NCBI RefSeq assembly: GCF_000204055.1
Contig: NW_006768782.1
Span: 776,467 to 840,466 of the forward strand
Reading direction: 5' to 3'
DNA from: Melampsora larici-populina 98AG31
Lineage: Eukaryota > Basidiomycota > Pucciniomycetes > Pucciniales > Melampsoraceae
DNA length: 64,000 nt
Each line of letters begins with the position of its first letter. The stretch's first letter is position 1. Under the pieces are notes generated by a model, which saw only the letters and a list, made by a program, of their open reading frames with translations, had not been told where the DNA came from and ran no database searches. This document shows positions 22,341 to 32,325 of this stretch, piece after piece. Made by a program: the position numbers and the translations under genes.

Positions 22341-23353
22341 GCATGGCTATCCATAAGCTTTCGGTCCATTTCAAGAAACTCATTACCATCTTTTGGAATT
22401 TGGTTCTTAGCATGTCGTACTCTGAAGTAGGAAATTTGAATCCACGGGGTCCGATCATCCGGTTAGTGAATTCTGACCATTCCTAAAGTTTCCATGCGCT
22501 CATTTCATCGCCATGATTTTGTAACTTTAGAACTGCCACTCAGCCTGTTGAACACACCAAGCGCAAGTGAGTTGTGATTCTTTTCAGTGAGGAGGCTTTG
22601 ATGAGTCGACAGTTGATCAAGCGTCTTGTTAGCCCCCAGTTGTTTATGACTTCCGTATGGGAGGGAATCTCGTACGGATCTTCAAGATATGGGACAGGCC
22701 AAACGAGATCAGCATCCGCGACCCCCCCTATCTCGAAAACAAACAAATGAACAGCATGAACCGCCTAAAAAGCCTCAAAATGCCTACATATCAATATTGG
22801 TGTCTAGGTTGTTGCTATCGTTCCATCTTCATCAGTCAAAGTTGCAAGTCTCCACTTGGTCTGAGATATCTATATAGTTGTTTTATGCTATTGCACTCAC
22901 AGTCCATCTCATACGCCTACAACATCGAAAATTATCGAGGTAAGGACCTCTTTTGGCTGTGTGCGCGGTGGTGCGCGTTTACGATTCTCACTGCTGTCAT
23001 ACAGATTTATCAAGACCGAAATTTCATCTCTATATTTTATGTGCAAATGTACTCAAGCTATATGTGTTCAGAAGCTTTGAGTTAACCTTTCATTTGGGGA
23101 ATTAATAAACAACGACTTTAAAACGAACCTGAAGCCGGTTTTTGTTAGACCGGATTGGTCTGGAAGGTGTACAGACGCTATACTGACATACATTGCTACA
23201 GTGATCATAATCATTCAATTTCTACATAAATAAGTACAATCAATTTTTGATACAAAAACAGATGAAGTGTCCATAGAGAAAGTCCATTTGCCTCCTTGAT
23301 TTTTTCAAAAGTTTTCTATATCACGTACGATAGACGATCAATTTTTTTATGAA
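22341..23353. other. No supported gene
   Basis: Open stretches around 22657-23085 have hydrophobic, Cys-containing translations but no start context, leader or intron pattern that holds together. Nothing else seen. Confidence 0.4.
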
Positions 23354-23789
23354 TCAACATGAATTACTACCTTGAGGACCACAACTCAAAATCAATGAGT
23401 TAACATCTGTACCAACCGGCCAAAAACCAGGTGTACAAGTTAAATAAATATCACCACCCAAGACAGGTAAACAATAACAATCTCCACCACTTTTAAAGTA
23501 AGATGAACCGAACTGAGTGACGGTCATTGCTCCACCTTTAGCTGGTATTGTTCCGATCCTTCGAGTCCCTTGACAAACAGGCTAAATTGAAGTAAAGATT
23601 TGAAAAAAAAAATCAGTTGGGTTCCGTTCAGTGCGTTGTTTTAAAGTGAATACTTTTCAAATGAGCAACTTTGGGTTTACGTACATGACTATTCCTAAGA
23701 CTATCCGATATTACTGTCTTGCCAATGACAACGTTAAGAATGATACATAAAAGTGTTACGAAGTGTAGAGATGAGAGCATCTTTAGCAT
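23354..23789 (-). CDS. Six-cysteine small secreted protein, 110 aa
   Basis: Exon 1 23685-23789 (35 aa), GT-AG intron 23582-23684, exon 2 23354-23581 (75 aa); phase 0 and open. Exon 1 encodes a signal peptide (MLKMLSSLHFVTLLCIILNV, then VIGK). The mature part has six cysteines in the order PVCQG, GDCYC, LTCTPG, LSCGP and a C-terminal NSC, with Gly-rich spacing and a conserved-looking GFWPVGTDVN. Start chosen 75 bp after a TATA-like tatatatat (23861-23869 plus strand); a Met further upstream would lie too close to that box. The size and even cysteine count are typical of apoplastic disulfide-bonded fungal proteins and candidate effectors. No family recognised. A function in host interaction is inference. 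Confidence 0.82.
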
Positions 23790-23860
23790 ATTTGTAAGAC
23801 TTAAAAAAGCAACTTTGATATACGGAAGACGTGTAGAGTTCAAAACTTGTGAATGAGATG

Positions 23861-23869
23861 TATATATAT
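23861..23869 (-). promoter_or_regulatory. TATA-like box for the six-cysteine gene
   Basis: Nine-base alternating TA run about 75 bp before the chosen ATG at 23789. Distance suits a short 5' UTR. Confidence 0.45.
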
Positions 23870-24642
23870 TCTGCTAATAATTTAGGGGCGGATGCAGAGA
23901 TGAACGACAGGATTCAGGAAAAAAGAGTATTGGTAATGATAATCTTAAGCAAGCAAAGCAAAAAAATGTGAAATTCAAATAGATATCGGGAGTTTGAGTT
24001 GATCTCGCTTACTGAAGGTCAATTGAACTTTTCAACTATATATACGTTACTTGGTTTGAGAAGAGATGCAGAAGAAAATACATCAAATCTTTCACTTGAG
24101 TGCTGCTTTTATCTGTCAAGGATACTGGAATCTTTCTCTGAAATCCGACCGATGTTATTGTTTTGTATCCCTTCTTCATCGATGTAATTCGTTTTGTTGG
24201 GAAAGATCGCGGTTCATCGATGACGATCAAACTTTAGAAATTAAGAGTTTGTAGTGAAGATCTTTCCTTTGGATATCGGTATAATTTCATATGCTGATTG
24301 CTTCAACAATCTCGGTTGTTAACTTCAACTCGGAGAAATCCACAACTTTCTCAATCAAGATATAGTGGGTTACCATCAGACATGCAAAAAAAGTCAATCT
24401 GGCTTCCGAGCTGTGCTATGATGGCGGGCGATGTAGGCAAACTAGTGGTATCGAAAGCGAAGTCGGTCTTACATCCGGGGACTTTACGAGCCGTTCATGC
24501 CTCACTTATACCCAAGCTTCTACATCTTTTTGACTCAACGGAACCGAATTGAACTCGAAGTTGAACTCAGCCTGACCGGCTCGATTGGAAATCGTATGCT
24601 ATGCTATGCTATGCATACTTGCATTTCCTTCTAGCTTAACAA
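23870..24642. other. No supported gene; short ATGCT tandem repeat
   Basis: Short frames only. A tandem ATGCT repeat of about four units sits at 24597-24614. Confidence 0.4.
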
Positions 24643-25219
24643 CAAGCCCACTGTGCCAGGTGATTTTTCTCGGACTCGTCCGCCCCTGGCACAGGGGGCT
24701 TGCACATTAAACGACAATTGTTGCGTGACTAATAGCCACCTTTTGGTGGGTGTTTTTTCACTTCACTTTTACACCACGACCCACAAATGCATTTTCTTCA
24801 AAAAAACAGTCAGATGAGCTCTGTCGAGTTATGAAGGAAATGGCCTCTTCAGAATCTCGACAGAGCTCATGATCGTGTTGATTCATTGAGGCTGCTTATT
24901 TTGAGATTTGAAATTTCAACCGCTAAGATTGTTATGTGTACCCTTAAAAAGGCTCGAGAGATGGTCAATTGATTCCCTTAAACAAACTTATTACTCGTTT
25001 TCCAGCTCAATTCTTGTGAGCTGGCACTTTTGATTCTATTTTTTTTCTAATAGAAGTTATGTACAAGATGCTGAACTCATACCAGCCAGTTTCAGAAACA
25101 ACATCAAAGTAATGTTGAATGAGATAGGATGGGTTGCATCCAAAAGTGACCCAAATTTCACTTTTTGGGGCTATTGGTCACGCCAGAGATGTCGTTTAAT
25201 GTGCAAGTCCCTCGTGCCT
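24643..25219. mobile_element. Inverted-repeat element with terminal and internal hairpins
   Basis: CTTGCACATTAAACGACA at 24699-24716 is matched in inverted form at 25190-25207; similarity continues inward (gcgtgac/gtcacgc) and outward (ggcac.aggg-type). The left side also forms its own hairpin, 24643-24660 with 24685-24702 (18 bp, one mismatch). Inside lies another 15-bp palindrome, 24814-24828 with 24856-24870 (atgagctctgtcgag). Non-coding. Exact borders and target duplication are not resolved. Confidence 0.65.
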
Positions 25220-26807
25220 CGGCTTCGGGTTACCGTGAGCTTTTGCACGATTGGACTTGGGTTAAGTTAGCATTTCCTTATGTTGCACCTTATTTGGGTC
25301 ACAGGGAGGAGGTTAAAAGTCGTCATATCAAATGAAGGATTATGGATAGTTCTTGATAAAACCCGTGATTGCGTGGGTTTGAGCCCTTCAACTGGAGAAA
25401 CAACCTAGCCTAGCAAGTTTTTTATATGTGTCATTTCGTTTCCAATTCCCGATGTTTAGCAAGACCAGGTCTTAATAGACTGAAATATTTTTTCGAGGGT
25501 ATTTTTGCATGAGACAGGAGTCTTGGAATTTTTGAGATTGGGATTTTTCAATGGAGTCTAAGACAAATTGTTTTAAGTTGAAGTAAGAGTGCTTTGAAGA
25601 GCTGTTATATCTTTTCTATATGGGACATATTCTGGAGGTGAAGTAGCTGGTAAAAAGTTTGAACAGGATTGATACAGCAGAATTTGGTAAGTAATCAGGT
25701 ATATGCATTAAACAAGATTGACAAGAGACTGTGATCCTGGTTGGAGTAGGATTTTCAATACCTTTAGAGAGTCAAGTTGATAGATGAGAAGAGTACTCAA
25801 TTCGTTGTGAGTATCTCACAAATCAGGATGTAGCTAACAACTTTACATTTCTTAATGATATCAAAAGTGATATTCAAACAGACTCATTTATATGAAGTCA
25901 CACAGAGGAATGGCTTCAGATGATAATAAATAATACAAGGAAGAAGCTATAGCATAGAGAAAGGAAATGTGTGGTAGGAAGAAGGACTTCTGACTCTTTA
26001 GTCCTAGTGTTGAGCAAAAGTTTTTGACTCTCATGTTCTTCAACTTCTGTATACCAAGACGCATCCCAGCCTCTTTACAGCCCCTGGGTATTGAGTAAAT
26101 TTCCCACTTTGTTTTAGTGTTCAAGGCAAGAGATGGAAGCCCCCTAACCAAAAAGATAGTTGGACACATAACTATCTAAGATTGCACAATGGAAAAAGAT
26201 ATTGGCCAATGAAGATTGATGGGATGCCATTCATCGAGCATTGTCCACATTTGTTGCAGTATGTGTCTTTGGCTATGATATAATTTGGAATCAAGGGAGG
26301 AGGCAAGACTAAGAATAGATGAGGTATTACTTAAAAGTATATCCAAAGTTAAATTGTACAAGTTACGGTGTGGGGATGATTTTATGAAAAGTCACCTTGG
26401 TGTTGTAACTTGTAACTGCAAAGAATGGGTTTAATTTTGCAACTTAATGATTGCCTAATCCAATGAGATACATGCGAAGATGATGACGATGAAATTATAT
26501 TTTCAATGCTTCATGATGAACCTCATTAAGTCAAAAGCTATGATTTAATTTTGAAGGACTCATCAAAGAGTTGGAGATGGACAGCTTGCCATTGCTTTTT
26601 TTGCTTTTGAACTGACGAAGTGTATGTTACAGAGACTAGGGTGTTACGTGTAGTCCGGTCCGGTCTAAACTTACCTTAGTTCCGGAAGTGACCCTTCTCA
26701 CTTCTATTCTTCACCACCTTCTTCTTCCATTTCTATCAATTCACAACATTATCAATCCCTTCTTCACATCTTACTATCTACATCTTCACATTAATCATCA
26801 TCACATC
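25220..26807. other. No supported gene; SEC9 promoter at right end
   Basis: Minus-strand open stretches at 25888-26361 have no recognised similarity. CT-rich sequence at 26690-26807 directly before the SEC9 ATG looks like a 5' UTR. Confidence 0.4.
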
Positions 26808-27854
26808 ATGTTCAGCCGTAAGAAAGCTGTCGAAATCCCTCCAGTCGAACAACCCACATCCCGTCCACCACCTTCGAATCGTAGCTTACTCTCATCCAGT
26901 AGAGCTCCATCATCCAATGCTTCCATTCGGTCGCAAGCCGCACCTTCTTATAGCTCTCGTGGACGTTACAATGACGACTCCGTTGATAATCGACAAGAAC
27001 TCTTCAAAGGTGCTCGAGCACCTCCTCGTTCATTTGTAGACCGAGATATGGATGAAGATCCAAGACAACGTCAAAGAGGTGCAATGGACGATGAGGACGA
27101 AGAAGTCGAAGCTATCAAACATCAAATCCGTTTTACTAAACAAGAAACTGTCGGGAGTAGTCGTAATGCACTTCGAATTGCTCGTGAAGCTGAAGAAACA
27201 GCTCGAAACACCATGAATCGACTCGTAGATCAATCTGGTAAATAACTCGTCCCTTCTGATTCACGAGACCCTTTACTAATGAAATTTCATAGTACTGACC
27301 CATTTCCTTTTTTGCATTCAGATCGTTTGGCCAATGCCGACAATCATTTAGATTTAGCCAAATCACATGCTTCTAGAGCTGATGACCAACAAAAAGAAAT
27401 CGTAGCCTTGAACCGATCCATTTTTAGACCCAACATCACATTCAATAAGAAAGGCAAACGAGATGCCGAAGAACAAAGAATCTTAAATCGACATCAAGAA
27501 GAAAAAGAAGAAAGAGAAGAAGTTAGAAGACAACAAATGGAATCTAGAGAAAGAGCATCAGGAGCGATGAGAGCGATGGACGAAGCACCTAAACAAGGTG
27601 GATTGAGATCTAGATTAGCTGAAAAGAGTCGATATCAATTTGAGAATACTGCAAGTGATGATGAATTAGAAAACGAATTAGATGATAATATGGATGAAAT
27701 TGCTGGGGTGACTTCTCGTTTGAATATGATGAGTCGTACTATGGGAGATGAAATTCAATCTCAAAATAAAAAATTAGATTCGATGACTGCTAAGACTGAT
27801 AAACTTGATTCTAGAATTTATGGTCAAACTGAACGCCTCAAACGTATCAAGTAG
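26808..27854 (+). CDS. SEC9: SEC9/SNAP-25-type Qbc t-SNARE
   Basis: Plasma-membrane t-SNARE light chain that pairs with a syntaxin and a v-SNARE for exocytic vesicle fusion. Exons 26808..27237 and 27322..27854, phase kept, 320 aa. The N-terminus is Pro/Ser-rich and disordered. The first SNARE helix (Qb) runs from about VEAIKHQIRFTKQETVG through NTMNRLVDQSDRLANADNHL, with the central Gln in DQS, and is split by the intron. A linker with a charged Glu/Arg-rich stretch (EEKEEREEVRRQQ) follows. The second helix (Qc) is IAGVTSRLNMMSRTMGDEI and QSQNKKLDSM onward, with its central Gln. No transmembrane segment, as expected. ATG chosen because the upstream in-frame sequence is UTR-like. Confidence 0.93.
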
Positions 27855-29347
27855 AGTCCTTCTCATTTACTTTGTTTTGGATCTGATACACTGGCTCTTA
27901 TTCTCTCTTGTGAAGTTGTTGACGTTGACATTATCATAACATATTTGCAATGTGTTGTACTTTCTTCATCTTTCATATCATCAACTCACAACACCTCAGC
28001 TTCTTCTCTTTCTTCCTCTTTATCTTTTTTCAATCTGTATGTACTTTCTCATATCTCCTTTCTCTCAATGAAACTACTTTGATATTTTCTTTAGCCATCT
28101 CTATAATCTCACTTGATTCTTTTCTTTCTCACGCTTTCCTTTTTCATCGTTGCAATGTAAATTCTTTACCATAGGTTTGCATTCTATTCAATGGTGTATG
28201 AATACACAAACTTCTGAATGGTCAAATACAAACTGGCAAATTCCCATCAAGAACAACTTTTTTGAGTTTCATCACTTCTTAGAGCCTATGACCAAGCTCA
28301 TTGATGTGCATCATACCAAATATTTTTTTCTAGATTTATCTATTTCTGCACCCTTTTTGCGTCACTTCCTCATAATCTTGTTGCTGAAAAACACGACAGA
28401 AGCACAAAACTCAAACATTCATTGGGATAATGAAAATCAAGGGTCCGTTCAGCAACGGTCATCAGATTGCCAATTGACATATGGTAAGCTTGAATCACAA
28501 GTGGAATTCAAGAAACCCAAATGAGAAGCTCGATTTGAAAATACGGCCCTAGACTCGCGTTCACTCACCTCAATAACTGGTGCCTAAACATATTGCTACC
28601 ACTTGGCTAATCCAGTCAAATATTCTTGATACCGGTTTTAGGGTGGCCCATGCCAATGCCGTCATGATCTAAGATACCTTTGAAAAATATGGAGTTGATT
28701 ATTATTTTCATTCCAAGAATTGATATTTTCCAAGGCACTATGTGATGCAACTCTATGGAGTCTTCAAGATTGGCATGTAGAAACCAAAACAAACTGAGAT
28801 TTTTCAAGCTTGAACAAAGGAAAAGAAAGACTGATAATGATTGGTTAAAAAAAGTCTTAGTTTCTTGTTTATTAGGAAAATTGAAGATTAAGAGAACATG
28901 AGATGATTCTGAACTATTTACATTATGTAGAAAAAAATTATTATTGTATTGTATTGAAGAATACTTTTCTTCACGGATCACTAATTTCATTTTGACTGAG
29001 TGATTTTAATTTGGTAATGGTATGCTTTGTGAATTTAATGTTCATCGATGATCATTATTTAGTAGGGTTTTTAAATCAAATGTAAATGAATCTGAATAAG
29101 ATCTAGAAGGATATTGATGATCTTCAAATTTGTTGACATTGAAACTTTTTCTAAATGAAAGGTTTTCAGGTGAATTGTTTGCTGTGTGTTTTCTATAATT
29201 TTATATATATCAACTCATTGTTAGTTTAGCTTGAGAAGTTTGTTAAGGAGTATTAATGTTTGTTGAGCTTACGTAGTGGGTGGTACCAGTGGTGGTCTCT
29301 CACCGAGTTTCTTTGTTGATGGATTTATACCATCAAAGAAACCTAAT
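27855..29347. other. Intergenic, no gene seen
   Basis: T-rich 3' flank of SEC9 followed by AT-rich DNA. Frames at 28150-28524 (+) and 28616-28990 (-) show no leader or family match. An imperfect hairpin at 29309-29342 lies just beyond the stop of the next minus-strand gene. Confidence 0.4.
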
Positions 29348-29845
29348 TTAAAAGAAATCAAAATCAATCAGTCTGATGTTTTGGATGTATGAGGATATCA
29401 TTTGTGACTCACTAAGAGTGTTTTTGATTCTTAAACTTTGAATCCTTCTTAAACTTTTCCTTTTCCAATTTGATTTTTCTCCAGACGTAACAGTGATTAA
29501 TGTTTGTGGATTTTTAGTAGGTAATAATTCAAACTCTTCTCCTTTAATTTTATTATTTATATCACCACACATTAAACATGACATTCGTTTTTTTAATTTA
29601 AGATTTCTTTTTGAAAACCTTTTACAATTACATTCTTCATTGATTTGTTGATAATTTTTTAAATTTGACCTTTGATCTGAAACTTTGATCAATTTATTCG
29701 AACTTGTAGGTTTGATCTCGGTGATTGGTTTGATTAATTCTCTTCTATGAAACTCGTGACTTGCTACTATGGAGTTAAGAAAGAATGTTCCAAGGATCGT
29801 AAGCTTTAAAAGACGAAATGACGAGGTATAAGAGTTGGACTTCAT
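29348..29845 (-). CDS. Small secreted protein, 165 aa
   Basis: Chosen start at 29845 gives MKSNSYTSSFRLLKLTILGT and FFLNSIVASHE, a signal peptide with cleavage near VAS/HE; an upstream in-frame Met (29944) would place the leader inside the protein. The mature part is strongly basic and contains a small cysteine cluster, ECNCKRF followed about 15 residues later by SCLMCGD (CxC...CxxC), which could bind a metal or form disulfides. A TATA-like box is at about 30011-30020. No family recognised. A run of basic residues close to the cysteines could act in nucleic-acid binding, but that is a guess. Confidence 0.7.
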   Translation of the reverse strand: MKSNSYTSSFRLLKLTILGTFFLNSIVASHEFHRRELIKPITEIKPTSSNKLIKVSDQRSNLKNYQQINEECNCKRFSKRNLKLKKRMSCLMCGDINNKIKGEEFELLPTKNPQTLITVTSGEKSNWKRKSLRRIQSLRIKNTLSESQMISSYIQNIRLIDFDFF

Positions 29846-31981
29846 TCTATTGATCGTTAGACGTTCAAAAGTATTCGAATGAGTCGGTTGTATGATAATA
29901 AACGAGGGAAAAATAAAGTCAAGAAAAGAATAAATAATAGTCAAGCTTGAAAAGATTATGGGATGGTGAACAATTAAAATCTCTGAACCAATCCGAAAAC
30001 AAAGGAGAACTTTTTATACTCATTTCCACCCCCCACCCTCATAGTTAAGTTCAAAAGACGACATGTTGGTAGTTACAAGCTTCATCTTTTGTAATTCTCG
30101 CGCTACAATAATAAAGGCTCTGGTCAGGAAACTGAAACACCTTTATTTTCTTATTCCAATGACTAGCACATTTGACTAGCGTACAGTCTGTGTGCTCAAG
30201 TTCTCCCCGTGTTTTTTGTAGGTCTATAACCAAAAAAATTGAAGATCAAACACCTTAGGGGTATGGATCTTAAAGATCAAAAGTCAAATCTGTTTCTAAC
30301 CGATTGGATCTTTCCTTTATTCGAGAGTGCAATATGTACTCAAGTTGGGAAGGCGTTTGAAAATATGACAGGTACTTCAGGGATCTGATGCCAATCTTGA
30401 CGAGAAAGACGCGAAAACAAAAGAGTGTCATGTAGTGTGACTGTGAGCCACCGTGGCACCAGATGTACGAAAGATCCACAGTCTTGAGCTTGAAAGAAGC
30501 CATCATATTTGACTAAATCAATCAAATTTCTTTGGAAAGATCAGAAGTTCATCGTACGAAGATCAGATTTAACTTTTCAAAAACTCGATTTACACAGTGA
30601 GGCCACCATGATCAACTAAGATGTTTGGTTTCGTGTGATATAAGGGAATCCGAATAGGCTATGAAAAGAGATCTCACAATGAGTGAGATATAGCTTGGAC
30701 CTCCCTGTATAGCTTTTCGAGGAATAAAAAATAGGTGGTACTGAAATGATACCCCTATCTCCTATTGCTCAGATAATAATGATGATCAAGTGCCTCACAA
30801 GGGACGTGCAAGGATGGGCGGGCGGCCATTGAACAAGGAGGTTTGATTTTTGATTCTTCAAGAACGGAGAGAATTATTACTATGTTAAGCTTAAAGATTT
30901 TGCTCAGTGAGAGAAAAATGTTTAGCAACATTTAATGGAGCCTTTGGAACATCTTATCCTGATCATTTTGATTCTGAAAAGCAATGAATGATTTGGCGTA
31001 ACCCGTGTTGTGGCTCAAAGTATCCGGGACCGAAGCTGCCCTCAGTTGATTCCCGCTAATAGGATCGGCGCCATCAGCGACTGTCTGCAGGGCTTTGAAA
31101 ATCTGGCGTTCCATCGATCACCTTCATCTTTCACTTCAATGGGCTCTTTGATATGACCACTAACGAACTGCCCTTCAAGGACTGCTACTGTTTCTATATC
31201 CGAAGAAACACTTGGCCTCTCCTTCAATTCTACTGAAGTCGTCAGGAAAGTCGGACAGCATCTGCTTTTATCAACATGTGATCCACGATCATGGGTTCAG
31301 AAATCCAGAAGCCTTATATACAGTCATGACTGACGGTCAGGACAAGGCAGAACAGCAGAACGACATGTCAAGATGCAGCGGCATAAACGGAAGGTTTGCC
31401 GACCGCTGTGCGTGTTTGAAACCAAGGTCATGATGTGATTTGAACCTGAGGACCCCGGGTCTTCTCTCCCGCGAAGAAAAGACCTCCCTCATATCTGAAG
31501 TCCCTCGTCGAGTCGTGCCTCGGAAATCAGATAAATCAATTACGTCCAGGCACGAGTAGTGTTCGCATCAAGGGAGAGGCTATCAGTCCAATCGGTAATG
31601 GTTGGGTTCCGGATCCAATCTCTGGAGCGTGGAGTGCGATTAAGCGTACGGCATCTTAGATGGCTTATCTGCGTCCGAAGTAAACAAGAAGTTCAAGTGA
31701 TTGATCCTCAACTGAGGCTTCGAATACGGACCATAGATCACTGTCTACTCTCTTCAAAGCAGCTGACCCGACAGTCTAGAGGATACTCAACAAGACGACG
31801 ACTTTGATAGAATCCACGTGTAAGAACTCACCAGGTACGTAGAAGTTAGCGGCCGCAACCGTACCTGATTTCCAGTGAGGTCGGCTGAAAGGATTATGAC
31901 CTGATCCGCTAACAAGTCACTGGAAATTTTCTACGCATGCAATAGGACCATGATATTGAGGATAGTTGGGATCGCAATGGA
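29846..31981. other. Intergenic; weak LRR-like remnant
   Basis: A minus-strand frame at 30270-30506 (KLKTVDLSYIW, IGIRSLKYLSYF) has the look of a leucine-rich-repeat fragment, such as the F-box/LRR proteins common in rusts, but is too short to call. Minus-strand frames at 30932-31227 overlap in different frames and do not combine. Otherwise nothing. Confidence 0.3.
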
Positions 31982-32325
31982 CTATATATAATCTTATAAT
32001 CGTTACCTTCCTAGTCTTCATCTACCCACCAATCTGTCTTTTCAATCTGTCTGCAAAGTCATACTTTCACAAATTCTTTGAACTCTCAATAGAATACTAT
32101 CTTTAACTTTCTAGATTTCTTTCGAAGCTACTGAGCGTCTCGTAGCCTTCATCAACTTTCTGAACATTCTCTCTATCAAACAATAACATTTCCATCGACT
32201 TTCCTCGAGGCTCTACTGCCCGCCCTAGACTCTAGGTCTATTACTCTATCATAGATCTGTCTTCTCTCACTCTTTATACACTCACTAGAAGAGCTCAACT
32301 TCAATCACGACAACGTTCCAAGACA
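31982..32325 (+). promoter_or_regulatory. Promoter and CT-rich 5' UTR of the modular secreted gene
   Basis: A TATA-like ctatatataatc at 31982-31993 is followed by about 300 bp of CT-rich sequence leading to the ATG at 32326. This arrangement suits a strongly expressed fungal gene with a long leader. Confidence 0.5.

Noticed and set aside
22657..23085. 142-codon frame with several cysteines
   Set aside because: No convincing start or signal peptide, and hydrophobic residues are spread as in random AT-rich translation.
25888..26361. Two minus-strand frames that might be Copia gag
   Set aside because: No recognisable gag motif and several intervening stops.
28150..28990. Frames of 124 codons on both strands
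   Set aside because: No promoter, leader or family match; typical of T-rich downstream DNA.
31425..31510. tRNA-like B-box on the minus strand with a nearby hairpin
   Set aside because: The sequence ggttcaaatc resembles a T-loop, but I could not pair an acceptor stem or anticodon stem, and no A-box is placed correctly.
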